A stretch of DNA of 30,899 bases. Origin: Alphaproteobacteria bacterium UBA7691 (GTDB lineage Bacteria; Pseudomonadota; Alphaproteobacteria; Ferrovibrionales; Ferrovibrionaceae). Shown here in pieces: positions 6,684 through 14,122 of the stretch. Both the position numbers and the translations under genes were made by a program. The DNA is taken from the NCBI GenBank assembly GCA_002482765.1, contig DLGP01000108.1, positions 8,243 through 39,141 on the forward strand, read 5' to 3'. Under the pieces are notes generated by a model that saw nothing but the letters and a program-made list of their open reading frames with translations, made no database searches and had not been told where the DNA came from. How positions within the stretch are numbered: position 1 is the stretch's first letter; each line of letters opens with the position of its first letter.

Positions 6684-8060
6684 TCAGCGCTTGAGGTCGA
6701 TCAGCCGGCTCAGCATTTCATCGGCAGCGGTGATCACCTGGCTGTTCATGCCATAGGCCTGCTGCGCCTGCACCAGGAAGGTCATCTGCTCGGCCACATC
6801 CACCGTGGATTGCTCCACAGTGGTAGGGATCAGTTTGCCGATGCCGGCTTCGTTGTCCGGATCATCGATATTGCCGTAGCGCACAGCTCCCGAAGCCGCA
6901 GTTGACAGGAAGGTGGTGTCGTCAACACGATCAAGCCGATCCGGCTCGCGGAAATTACCCAGTGAAATCTGGAATTCGGTCTGGGTGCGGCCATTGGCGT
7001 AATTGTAGATGATCTGGCCGGCCGCATCGATTGAGACATTCTTGAACTCCGCCCCCGGCAGGCCATCCTGGGTGTAATCCACGTTGGTTGGTGTGCCATC
7101 GGGGGTGTTGTATTGCGTCAGGCCCGATGTGGCGCTGGCATTGAAGCCGCCATTGAAATTACCCAGATTGAGTGTGATCGGCTGCGCCGCACCGCTGAAT
7201 TCCGGGCTGATGCTGATTGTGGCGGCGCCGCCGGCGGTGGATGGGCTGAGGGTTACCGCGCCATCGGCGGTGGTGATGCTTTGCAGCCGGCCGCTCTGAA
7301 AGGGCGGCGTGGTGCCATCGGCGAAGGTGACGGTCATCGGGCCAAAATTGGTCTGCCCGGTTTCGCCGGCATTGATTTCCAACTGCCATTCATTGGCCAG
7401 GGCGCCCTTGGTCCAGACCACTTCAAAATCATGCTGGCCGGAAACCGCCGTGGCGGTGGCATCATTCACGGCAACAGCGTAGCGCGAAACCGCGCCGGCG
7501 GCGGCATTGGCCGGCAGGTTGGCGGTGAAATTCACCTCGGTGGTGGCAATGGCATCAATCGGCGAATCATCGACCTTCAGCAATTGCGGATTGGTGCTGC
7601 CGGTGGCGCTGGCCAGCAGGTAATAACCATTCGAATTGACCAGATAATTGCCGGCATCAAGATGGAAGTCGCCAAGCCGGGTATAGTAGGTGGTGTCGTC
7701 CACTTGCACCGTGCGGTCACTTTCGCCGTTCACCACACGATCCACCACGCTGGTGGGGCGGCCGACCGGGAAGAAGCCGGCGCCGGTGACGGCCACATTG
7801 GTGGTTTGATAGGTTTGCAGATAGCCGCCCTGGGCGCGGTTCTCAAACCGGGCCGAGGCCGTGACGCCGCCATGTTTGGTGCTGTCGATCACCGGGCTGT
7901 CGCCAAGCAGCTTGTTATTCACCAGATCGGAAAAAGCGGTGTTGACCTCCTTGTAGCCGTTGGTGGTGGCATTGGCGATGTTGTCGGAGATATTGCCGAC
8001 CCAGGTGGCCGCCGCGTTGACGCCGAGAACTGCGGTGCCGAGTGCGCCGAAAAATGACAT
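6684..8060 (-). CDS. flgE: Flagellar hook protein FlgE
   Basis: This is a 458-residue protein. The start is ATG 8060 (MSFFGALGTAVLG), chosen because GGAGG lies 8 bp upstream and flagellar axial proteins begin this way. The N-terminal rod/hook motif (VNAAATWVGNISDNIANATTNGYK) is present, followed by DLVNNK. The C-terminus, EQMTFLVQAQQAYGMNSQVITAADEMLSRLIDLKR, is the conserved coiled-coil end of hook and rod proteins. The middle carries the variable hook domains (FlgE D2-like region with a GGFNASATSG...TQYNTPDGTP segment). FlgE is exported by the flagellar type III apparatus and polymerises into the hook. No other flagellar gene is nearby. It has its own sigma-54 promoter. Confidence 0.93.
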   Translation of the reverse strand: MSFFGALGTAVLGVNAAATWVGNISDNIANATTNGYKEVNTAFSDLVNNKLLGDSPVIDSTKHGGVTASARFENRAQGGYLQTYQTTNVAVTGAGFFPVGRPTSVVDRVVNGESDRTVQVDDTTYYTRLGDFHLDAGNYLVNSNGYYLLASATGSTNPQLLKVDDSPIDAIATTEVNFTANLPANAAAGAVSRYAVAVNDATATAVSGQHDFEVVWTKGALANEWQLEINAGETGQTNFGPMTVTFADGTTPPFQSGRLQSITTADGAVTLSPSTAGGAATISISPEFSGAAQPITLNLGNFNGGFNASATSGLTQYNTPDGTPTNVDYTQDGLPGAEFKNVSIDAAGQIIYNYANGRTQTEFQISLGNFREPDRLDRVDDTTFLSTAASGAVRYGNIDDPDNEAGIGKLIPTTVEQSTVDVAEQMTFLVQAQQAYGMNSQVITAADEMLSRLIDLKR

Positions 8061-8106
8061 GTGACAGGCCTCCGGATAGGCGTGGATCAAGTGTTGGCTG
8101 GATCAG

Positions 8107-8122
8107 AGCAAGCCGCGTGCCA
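8107..8122 (-). promoter_or_regulatory. Sigma-54 (-24/-12) promoter of flgE
   Basis: Read on the minus strand the site is TGGCACGCGGCTTGCT, a complete match to the TGGCACG-N4-TTGC(A/T) consensus. The -24 GG and -12 GC are correctly spaced. Transcription would start near 8096, leaving a leader of about 35 nt before the flgE ATG at 8060. Sigma-54 control of late hook and basal-body genes is established in Caulobacter and relatives. Confidence 0.88.
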
Positions 8123-8130
8123 ATCGTTAA

Positions 8131-8190
8131 TCCCGGAAAAACCGGCTTTTGGCCGCGGCCGGGGCAGCCAGCCCGGCAAAATCTGCCGGG
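8131..8190. promoter_or_regulatory. Two ftr/FlbD-like dyads upstream of the flgE promoter
   Basis: CCCGGCA-AAATC-TGCCGGG (8172-8190) is a perfect 7-bp dyad. A related CCCGGAAAAACCGGC lies at 8132-8146. Both sit about 35-95 bp upstream of the flgE start site, where NtrC-family enhancer-binding proteins act on sigma-54 promoters. They resemble the CGGCAAA-type ftr elements bound by FlbD, as I remember that consensus. They could also serve the divergent kinase gene. Confidence 0.5.
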
Positions 8191-8271
8191 TGGTTTGATT
8201 GGCCATGGCATTTCTTGCTGGCCATTCTTGCGTTCTGCGCGGGCTTGGCTTGCAGGCGGGCGCAGACGATA

Positions 8272-10545
8272 ATGCCGCCAACCATGGCCGAGCCGCGACC
8301 CGATCCCCGAAGCCCAGACATCTTCACCCCAACCGGCGAATTCAGCGACCGCCGGCAGGAAATGGCGTTCCGCGCCTCGATCCGCGATGAGACGCGCGAC
8401 CTTGCCCGGCTGGCCGGTGCGGTTGCCACGGCGATCTATGTGCTGGCGATGCTGCGCGATTACTGGATGCTGGGATTTGTGCCGCTATTCCAGGAATTGC
8501 TGCTGCTGCGTTTGCTTGGCCTGGCTGTGGGCCTGGGTTATCTCTGGGCGGTGGCGCGGGCTGCCAGCACCGACCGGCTGTTTACACTGATCGGCATTGG
8601 CGAGGTGGCGCTCAACCTGCAAATTCTCGGCTCGTGGCATGTCGCCGAAAGCGGCGGCATGGGGCAATCGTCGCATGTTGCTGCGGCGGTCACGCTGGCG
8701 GCGGTGTTCGGCTATTACCTGGTGGTGCCGAATGCCATGTGGGTGGCGCTGGCCAATGCGGTGATGCTGTCGCTAGGTTTTCTGGCGGCATCTTACTGGC
8801 TGTTTGGCAATGCGCCGGCCGAAATCTACCTGATGGCGTTGCTGCTGGTTGGCGTCAATGTTACCGGCGTGGTGGCGATGCGCAGGATCAAGCAGGCGCG
8901 GCGCGGCAATTATCTGGCGGCGCAGGAAGTGGCGCGCAGTTATGCCGAGCGCGATGCCGCCCTGGCGCAATCGCGCCAGCGCGAGGCCTATCAGGCCTGG
9001 GCGCTGGATGCGCTGCCGATGGGCGTGGCGTTGTTTGACCGCGAGATGCGGCTGCATACCGTGAACCAGCGCGCCCTGGAATTGCTGGAAGTGCCGCCTG
9101 AAATCGCCCATCCCGGCACGATGCTGGATGATGTGATGCGTTTCCTGGTGCGGCGGCGCGATTTTGGCGAATACAGCCTGGACGAGATGCGGATGTATCT
9201 GCATCGGCTGGTGAGCGGCGAAACCAGTGCCCAGATTGCCCGCCACCGCCGCAGCGGTCGGGTGATGGATTTCACCACCGGCAGCCTGCCGGATGGCAGC
9301 CTGGCCTTTGCCATCGCCGATGCCTCTGAGCGCGATGCCACCGACCGCCGCCTGCGCCATGCGGTGGAAGTGGCCGGCGATGGCTTTGCCATTTTTGACA
9401 TCGATGACCGCGTGGTGATCTGTTCCAGCCGGTTCGCCGCGCTCTATGGCCTGACGGTGGAAGAGGTGGTGGGCAAGCGCTTTGACGAGCTGCTGGCCAT
9501 CGGCTATGAGCGTGGCGTGTTTGATCCGGCGGAAAGCCGGGCCGAGGATGGCGCGGTATCTGACCGCACACTCGACCGCTCATCTCAGGTTGAGCGCACG
9601 GCTGATATACGCACGCTGAGCGGCGAGTGGTATCTGGTGCAGGAGCGCGTGACGCCTTCGGGCGATGTGGTGGTGGTGCGCTCCAATATCACGGCGCGGC
9701 GCCGCATTGAGGATGAATTGCGCCGGGCCAAGGATGATGCCGAACGTGCCCTGGCGGAATTGAAGGAAGCCCAGGCCAGCCTGATCCTGGCCGAGAAGAT
9801 GGCTTCGCTGGGTTCCATGGTGGCCGGCATGAGCCATGAGATTTCCACGCCGCTGGGCATCGGCGTGTCGGCCGCCTCGCATCTGGCGGTGGAACTGGAG
9901 CAATTGACCCAGCATATGAGCCAAGGCACGGCCGACCCGCAGCGGCTGGCCGATTTTCTGGATACGGCGGTGGAAGCCACCCGCATCATGCAGAGTAATC
10001 TGACCCGTGCCGCCCGGCTGATGCAGGCTTTCAAGCAGGTTTCCGCCGATCAGACCAACGATGCCCAGCGCGCCTTTGATATCGGCGCCTATTTGCGCGA
10101 AGTGCTGCTCAGCCTGGCGCCGGCTCTGCGCCGCACGCCGCATAAAGTGGAACTGGATTGCCCGGATGGCCTGATGGTGGAACATCGCCCCGGCGCGCTG
10201 AGCCAGATCATTGCCAATCTGGTGCTGAATGCCCTGCAACATGCCTATGAGGGCCGCAACCAGCCCGGTCGGATTCGCATTCGTATCGCCCCGGTGCGGG
10301 CCGACCGTATTGCAATTGATATCAGCGATGACGGCAAGGGCATCCCGCCAACGATCCTGCCGCGGGTTTTTGATCCGTTCTTCACCACACGACGCGGCAC
10401 CGGTGGCACCGGCCTGGGCATGCATATTGTGTATAATCTGGTGACCCAGGTGCTGGGCGGCCAGATCACGGTGACCAGCCGGCCAACTGGCGGCACCCGC
10501 TTCACCATCGTGATCCCGCTGGAGGCCCCGGCCCGCACCGCTTGA
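8272..10545 (+). CDS. Orphan membrane-bound PAS-domain sensor histidine kinase
   Basis: This is a protein of about 757 residues. An N-terminal membrane block of five to six helices spans roughly residues 45-215. A short coiled coil follows, then a PAS-like domain (LDALPMGVALFDREMRLHTVN), a second PAS (AGDGFAIFDIDDRVVICSSRF), a helical linker, and the kinase core. The phosphoacceptor His is near residue 522 in AGMSHEISTPLG. The ATPase part has the N box (NLVLNALQHAYEG), G1 (DDGKGIP), F box (FDPFFTTR) and G2 (GGTGLGMHIVYNL). The HEISTPLG H-box groups it with NtrB/DctB-like kinases. The start is uncertain: ATG 8272 or 8284 are both in frame, neither with a good ribosome site, and the TTG at 8149 would run through the ftr-like dyads. 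No response regulator is adjacent, so its target is unknown. Confidence 0.88.
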   Translation: MPPTMAEPRPDPRSPDIFTPTGEFSDRRQEMAFRASIRDETRDLARLAGAVATAIYVLAMLRDYWMLGFVPLFQELLLLRLLGLAVGLGYLWAVARAASTDRLFTLIGIGEVALNLQILGSWHVAESGGMGQSSHVAAAVTLAAVFGYYLVVPNAMWVALANAVMLSLGFLAASYWLFGNAPAEIYLMALLLVGVNVTGVVAMRRIKQARRGNYLAAQEVARSYAERDAALAQSRQREAYQAWALDALPMGVALFDREMRLHTVNQRALELLEVPPEIAHPGTMLDDVMRFLVRRRDFGEYSLDEMRMYLHRLVSGETSAQIARHRRSGRVMDFTTGSLPDGSLAFAIADASERDATDRRLRHAVEVAGDGFAIFDIDDRVVICSSRFAALYGLTVEEVVGKRFDELLAIGYERGVFDPAESRAEDGAVSDRTLDRSSQVERTADIRTLSGEWYLVQERVTPSGDVVVVRSNITARRRIEDELRRAKDDAERALAELKEAQASLILAEKMASLGSMVAGMSHEISTPLGIGVSAASHLAVELEQLTQHMSQGTADPQRLADFLDTAVEATRIMQSNLTRAARLMQAFKQVSADQTNDAQRAFDIGAYLREVLLSLAPALRRTPHKVELDCPDGLMVEHRPGALSQIIANLVLNALQHAYEGRNQPGRIRIRIAPVRADRIAIDISDDGKGIPPTILPRVFDPFFTTRRGTGGTGLGMHIVYNLVTQVLGGQITVTSRPTGGTRFTIVIPLEAPARTA

Positions 10546-10641
10546 GACAGGGCAGGGTGTTGCGGTGGCTTGAACAAGGCCCCGGCTTCGCTCACACTCC
10601 GGCCGCATGCCGCGCCCCCGGCTGTTTGCAGGGAGAATACC

Positions 10642-11346
10642 ATGATTGATCTGTATTATTGGCCGACCCCGAACGGGCATAAGATCACCCTGTTCCTGGA
10701 GGAAGCCGGTATCCCCTACAGGCTGGTGCCGGTGAATATCGCGCGCGGTGAACAATTCGCCCCCGACTTCCTCAAGATCGCGCCCAATAACCGCATGCCG
10801 GCGATTGTGGACCACGCGCCGGCCGGCGGCGGCGAGCCAATCTCGGTGTTTGAATCCGGCGCCATCCTGCTTTATCTGGCGGATAAATACGGCCAGTTCA
10901 TCCCGCAAGACCCGCGTGGCCGGGTGGTCTGCACCGAATGGCTGTTCTGGCAGATGGGCGGGCTGGGGCCGATGTGCGGCCAGAACCACCATTTCAACCA
11001 ATATGCGCCTGAGAAAATCCCCTATGCCATCAACCGGTATGTCAATGAAACCAACAGACTGTACGGTGTTTTGAATCGGCAGCTTGAAGGTCGCGCGTTT
11101 ATTTGCGGCGATGCCTACACAATTGCCGATATGGCTTCCTATCCCTGGATTGTGCCACATGAGCGCCAAGGGCAGAATTTGGCGGATTTCCCCAATCTGA
11201 AACGCTGGTTTGATGCCATCTGGGCGCGGACGGCTTCCAAGCGGGCTTATGAGAAGGGCAAGGCCGTGAACCAGGGCGTGCCGGTGATGAGTGAAGAAGC
11301 CCGCAAAGTGCTGTTCGGCCAAACTGCGGCAGTCGTTCAGAAATAA
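10642..11346 (+). CDS. yfcG: YfcG/YghU-like glutathione S-transferase
   Basis: This is a 234-residue protein. ATG 10642 is preceded by AGGGAG; the in-frame extension to 10570 lacks a ribosome site. The N-terminus MIDLYYWPTPNGHKITLFLEEAG is very close to the YfcG family, whose members use the Thr and Asn of TPNG (residues 9 and 11 here) to hold two glutathiones and reduce disulfides instead of conjugating substrates. Further hallmarks are NNRMPAIVDHAP, VFESGAILLYLADK and the helical domain with WQMGGLGPMCGQNHHF and YTIADMASYPW. It is one of two paralogues here, separated by an acetyltransferase gene. It has an extra ~25-residue C-terminal tail compared with the second copy. Confidence 0.88.
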   Translation: MIDLYYWPTPNGHKITLFLEEAGIPYRLVPVNIARGEQFAPDFLKIAPNNRMPAIVDHAPAGGGEPISVFESGAILLYLADKYGQFIPQDPRGRVVCTEWLFWQMGGLGPMCGQNHHFNQYAPEKIPYAINRYVNETNRLYGVLNRQLEGRAFICGDAYTIADMASYPWIVPHERQGQNLADFPNLKRWFDAIWARTASKRAYEKGKAVNQGVPVMSEEARKVLFGQTAAVVQK

Positions 11347-11360
11347 AAGGCAAGCATCTG

Positions 11361-11789
11361 ATGTCAAAAGTTATTCTCGCTGAAACCGATGCCCAGATTA
11401 TGGCCTGTTTTGCCACCATGCAGGAATTGCGGCCGCATCTGAACGATGCCGCCGAATTGCTGGAGCGGGTGCGTCGGCAGGAGCAGGAGGGTTTCCGCCT
11501 GGCCTATATCGAGGAAGGCGGCGAGGCCGTGGCCTGCATTGGCTTCCGGCGCCAGGAGCGCCTGGTGCATGGCCCGCTGATTTATGTCGACGATCTGGTC
11601 TCGCGCGCCGCCTTGCGTTCGCGCGGCCATGGCGCCGCCCTGCTGGATTGGGTGGAGGCGCTGGCGCGCAGCGAGGGTCGCAAGGTGGTGGACCTGGATT
11701 CCGGCACCCATCGTGTGGATGCGCACCGCTTCTATTTCCGCCAGCGCTACGCCATATCCAGTTTCCACTTTCTCAAGAACATCAAATAG
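11361..11789 (+). CDS. GNAT-family N-acetyltransferase
   Basis: This is a 142-residue single-domain GNAT. Motif A with the acetyl-CoA pyrophosphate loop is VSRAALRSRGHGAALLDWVEALA (residues ~78-100, core RSRGHG). The preceding strand IYVDDLV and the C-terminal RFYFRQRYAISSFHF complete the fold. The substrate cannot be told. It sits 14 bp after the first YfcG-like gene and 13 bp before the second, all on the plus strand, so the three are probably co-transcribed. The protein is slightly short for the family but complete. Confidence 0.85.
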   Translation: MSKVILAETDAQIMACFATMQELRPHLNDAAELLERVRRQEQEGFRLAYIEEGGEAVACIGFRRQERLVHGPLIYVDDLVSRAALRSRGHGAALLDWVEALARSEGRKVVDLDSGTHRVDAHRFYFRQRYAISSFHFLKNIK

Positions 11790-11802
11790 GCGAGATAAGA
11801 TC

Positions 11803-12429
11803 ATGATTGATTTGTATACCTGGGGAACCCCGAATGGCCGCAAGGTCTCCATCATGCTGGAGGAAACCGGCCTGAACTATCAGGCCTTTCCGATCAACAT
11901 CACCAAGGACGAGCAATTCGCGCCGGATTTCCTGGCGGTCAATCCGAACAACAAGATCCCGGCGATTGTGGATCATGCGCCGCCGGCCGCTTATGGCAGC
12001 GCCCCCTACAGCGTGTTTGAATCCGGCGCCATCCTGATCTATCTGGCGGAAAAGAGCGGCCAGTTTCTGCCTGCCGATGCCCGGGCGCGTGGCCAGGCGC
12101 TGCAATGGCTGATGTGGCAGATGGGCGGCTTCGGCCCGATGCTGGGCCAGACGCACCATTTTGTCCGCTTCGCCAAGGAGAAGGTGCCCTATGCCATTGA
12201 GCGTTTCAGCACCGAAACCAAGCGGCTCTATGGCGTGTTGAATGCCCATCTCGGCAAGCACGAATACCTGGCTGGTGCGGATTATTCCATTGCCGACATG
12301 GCGACGCATCCCTGGGCCGGGCGACATGAATGGCATGGCATAAATTTGGCCGACTATCCGCATGTGCAGCGCTGGTTTGCAGGCATCATGGCGCGGCCGG
12401 CGGTGCAGCGCGGCTATGAAGTGCCCTGA
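11803..12429 (+). CDS. Second YfcG-like glutathione S-transferase
   Basis: This is a 208-residue paralogue of the GST at 10642-11346. The start is ATG 11803 (MIDLYTWGTPNGRKVSIMLEETG); upstream in-frame codons belong to the acetyltransferase read in another frame. It retains TPNG (Thr9, Asn11), NNKIPAIVDHAP, VFESGAILIYLAEK, WQMGGFGPMLGQTHHF and the N-capping YSIADMATHPW. These make it a disulfide-reductase-type GST of the YfcG/YghU group. It ends in RGYEVP and lacks the longer tail of its neighbour. The two were probably produced by an old duplication, as sequence identity is moderate. Confidence 0.88.
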   Translation: MIDLYTWGTPNGRKVSIMLEETGLNYQAFPINITKDEQFAPDFLAVNPNNKIPAIVDHAPPAAYGSAPYSVFESGAILIYLAEKSGQFLPADARARGQALQWLMWQMGGFGPMLGQTHHFVRFAKEKVPYAIERFSTETKRLYGVLNAHLGKHEYLAGADYSIADMATHPWAGRHEWHGINLADYPHVQRWFAGIMARPAVQRGYEVP

Positions 12430-12443
12430 GGCGGGGCTTACCG

Positions 12444-13076
12444 ATGGCGTTGCGGCTGAGTGTCTGGTTTGATTATGCCAGCCCGTATTCCTACTTGGCG
12501 GTGAGCCGGGTGGAGCGGCTGGCGGCGGCGCAATTGCCAGGCGCCGAGATTGACTGGCGGCCGTTTCTGCTTGGCCCGATCTTCCAGCGCCGTTCCTCCA
12601 ATCCCAGCCCGTTTCAGGATGTGTCGCCGGCCGAACGCGGCTATCGCTGGCGCGATATCGAACGCCATGCCGCGCTCTATGCCATTCCCTGGCACCGGCC
12701 AACCCGCTACCCGCCGATGGGGCTGAATGCCGCCCGGCTGACCCTGGTGGCTTTGGCCGAAGGCTGGGGCGCGGCGCTGATCCAGGTGGTGTATCGCGCC
12801 GCCTTTGCCGAGGACCGCGATATCGCCGATACCGACGTGCTGCACAGCCTGGTGGCCGGCCTGGGCCGCGATGCTCCCGCCGCGCTGGCGCGGGCGGGCG
12901 CGGGCGAGATCAAGGCCGATCTGACCCGGCAGGTTGAAACCGCGATCAATGGCGGCCTGTTCGGCGCCCCCAGCTTTGTGGTGGGCGCCGGGCCGGATGG
13001 CACCGGCGGCGAGGTTTTCTGGGGTAATGACCGCCTCGAACAGGCACTGACTTGGGCAGCTAAACCATGGCTTTAG
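12444..13076 (+). CDS. 2-hydroxychromene-2-carboxylate isomerase-like (kappa GST/DsbA fold) protein
   Basis: This is a 210-residue thioredoxin-fold protein. The opening segment LSVWFDYASPYSYLAVSRVE carries the FDxxSPYSYL signature of HCCA isomerases and kappa-class GSTs. There a Ser (here in SPYSY) takes the place of the DsbA redox cysteine and binds glutathione. The helical insertion has RPFLLGPIF. The C-terminal part has GLFGAPSFVVG followed by FWGNDRLEQAL, the cis-Pro region typical of the family. NahD acts in naphthalene degradation, but no ring-cleavage genes are here, so a general glutathione-dependent isomerase role is safer. Its stop overlaps the start of the next gene by 10 bp. Confidence 0.87.
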   Translation: MALRLSVWFDYASPYSYLAVSRVERLAAAQLPGAEIDWRPFLLGPIFQRRSSNPSPFQDVSPAERGYRWRDIERHAALYAIPWHRPTRYPPMGLNAARLTLVALAEGWGAALIQVVYRAAFAEDRDIADTDVLHSLVAGLGRDAPAALARAGAGEIKADLTRQVETAINGGLFGAPSFVVGAGPDGTGGEVFWGNDRLEQALTWAAKPWL

Positions 13077-13573
13077 ACGAAACCACCAAACCGCTTTATC
13101 CCAGCGTGGAACGGGTGCGCGCCGCGCTGGCGCCCTATGGCGCCGAAAACCGCATCATCCTGCTGGGCGACAGCGCCCGCACCGCTGCCGAGGCGGCGGC
13201 CGGCCTGGGCTGCCCGGTCGGCGCCATCGTCAAGTCGCTGGTGTTTGAGCATGCGGGCAGGGCGGTGATGGCGCTGGTGGCCGGCGACCGGATGTGTGAC
13301 ACGGCGGCGCTTGGCCGCGCGCTCGGCCTGGGCCAGCCGCCGCGCCGGGCTTCGGCTGAACTTGTGCGCGAGGCCACCGGATTCGCCATTGGCGGCGTCT
13401 CGCCCTTTGGCCATCCGGGCCGCTTGCCCATGGCGGTGGATGCCAGCCTAGCGCGGTTTGAACTGCTGCATGCCGCCGCCGGACACCCCAATGCAGTGTT
13501 TCCGCTCACCTATCAGGAATTACTCGCCTGGACCGAGGGAAAACCGGCAAACGATCTCGCGCCGGAACGTTGA
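13067..13573 (+). CDS. YbaK/ProX-family aminoacyl-tRNA deacylase
   Basis: This is a 168-residue protein of the YbaK/EbsC superfamily, which hydrolyses mischarged aminoacyl-tRNAs. The conserved lysine lies in VGAIVKSLVFEH (near residue 63) and the family loop in FAIGGVSPFGHPG. The protein has a full single-domain length. The start ATG lies inside the 3' end of the HCCA isomerase-like gene, so the two are translationally coupled. The exact tRNA and amino acid cannot be read. Confidence 0.87.
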   Translation: MALDETTKPLYPSVERVRAALAPYGAENRIILLGDSARTAAEAAAGLGCPVGAIVKSLVFEHAGRAVMALVAGDRMCDTAALGRALGLGQPPRRASAELVREATGFAIGGVSPFGHPGRLPMAVDASLARFELLHAAAGHPNAVFPLTYQELLAWTEGKPANDLAPER

Positions 13574-13640
13574 CACTGCCGCCGCAGCCCCTTAGAAGAG
13601 GCCCCGCATACGCCGTGTAATGTAAAACCCACTCGCGTGC

Positions 13641-13733
13641 GGAGGGGTGGCCGAGTGGCTGAAGGCGGCGGTTTGCTAAACCGTTGTACAGGGTAAACCT
13701 GTACCGTGGGTTCGAATCCCATCCCCTCCGCCA
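13641..13733 (+). tRNA. tRNA-Ser (anticodon GCT)
   Basis: The acceptor arms GGAGGGG (13641-13647) and CCCCTCC (13723-13729) pair perfectly, followed by discriminator G and an encoded CCA. The anticodon loop TTGCTAA gives GCT (serine AGC/AGU codons). A long variable arm (TTGTACAGGGTAAACCTGTAC region) is present as expected for a class II serine tRNA, and the T loop reads GGTTCGAATCC. It borders the lower-GC helicase region, a usual integration position. Confidence 0.96.
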
Positions 13734-13814
13734 CTTTCCCAATTTAAATACTTGAATTCGTTGATTAATTTGCGCATTTGGTAAAGCCTATCCTACCAAT
13801 TTTCCAACCATCGC

Positions 13815-13832
13815 AGCCTGATGAGGCTTTTT
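13815..13832 (+). terminator. Short Rho-independent terminator after tRNA-Ser
   Basis: AGCCT and AGGCT form a 5-bp stem around GATG. The closing T begins a TTTTT run before CCC. It is about 80 bp downstream of the tRNA and on its strand. The stem is short, so the call is moderate. Confidence 0.45.
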
Positions 13833-13872
13833 CCCAGAAGCGCTGGATAGCTTAGGCATATTTTGCTTTGGC

Positions 13873-14021
13873 TCATGCGTGGCGATGGCGCTCCTCCGGC
13901 TTCTTGGGGCGCGCTGTCAAACGGGGTTGGGGTGCTTTCATGGCATCCCTCCCATTCCGGCCCACAGATCATAACTGGAATTTTCTAGCCATCCGTGGCC
14001 CGATTTCAGGGGGGCAGGTCA
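13873..14021 (-). mobile_element. IS3-like left-end remnant with broken orfA
   Basis: Read on the minus strand from 14021, the sequence starts TGACCTGCCCCCCTGAAATC, the same TGACC(N)GCCCCC terminus as the repeats at 4178 and 6563. About 65 nt on comes GGGAGGG and an ATG at 13941. The ATG begins MKAPQPRL and stops after 22 codons (13873). The nucleotide start resembles the MKASRF...-type orfA of IS3-family elements, with small insertions and a premature stop. No orfB or right end is present. The match is from memory of the family. Confidence 0.5.
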
Positions 14022-14122
14022 GGTCAACTTCAATTGGGCCGGATCATGTTAATATCATTGCGATGCCCCCTAATTTTGATGACATACTTGGTGGAGAGCA
14101 GGTAAGCATTAGGGGGATTGCA

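Noticed and set aside
8149..8271. TTG start of the histidine kinase at 8149
   Set aside because: This start would encode part of the ftr-like dyad region and has no Shine-Dalgarno sequence.
11584..11802. Fused long N-terminus on the second GST
   Set aside because: The segment is an Arg/Trp-rich shadow of the acetyltransferase gene in another frame; MIDLYTW is the conserved family start.
13868..14122. N-terminal extension of the giant helicase to 13868
   Set aside because: The extension runs antisense through an IS3-like remnant and does not look like the DUF4011 start; 14123 has a ribosome site.
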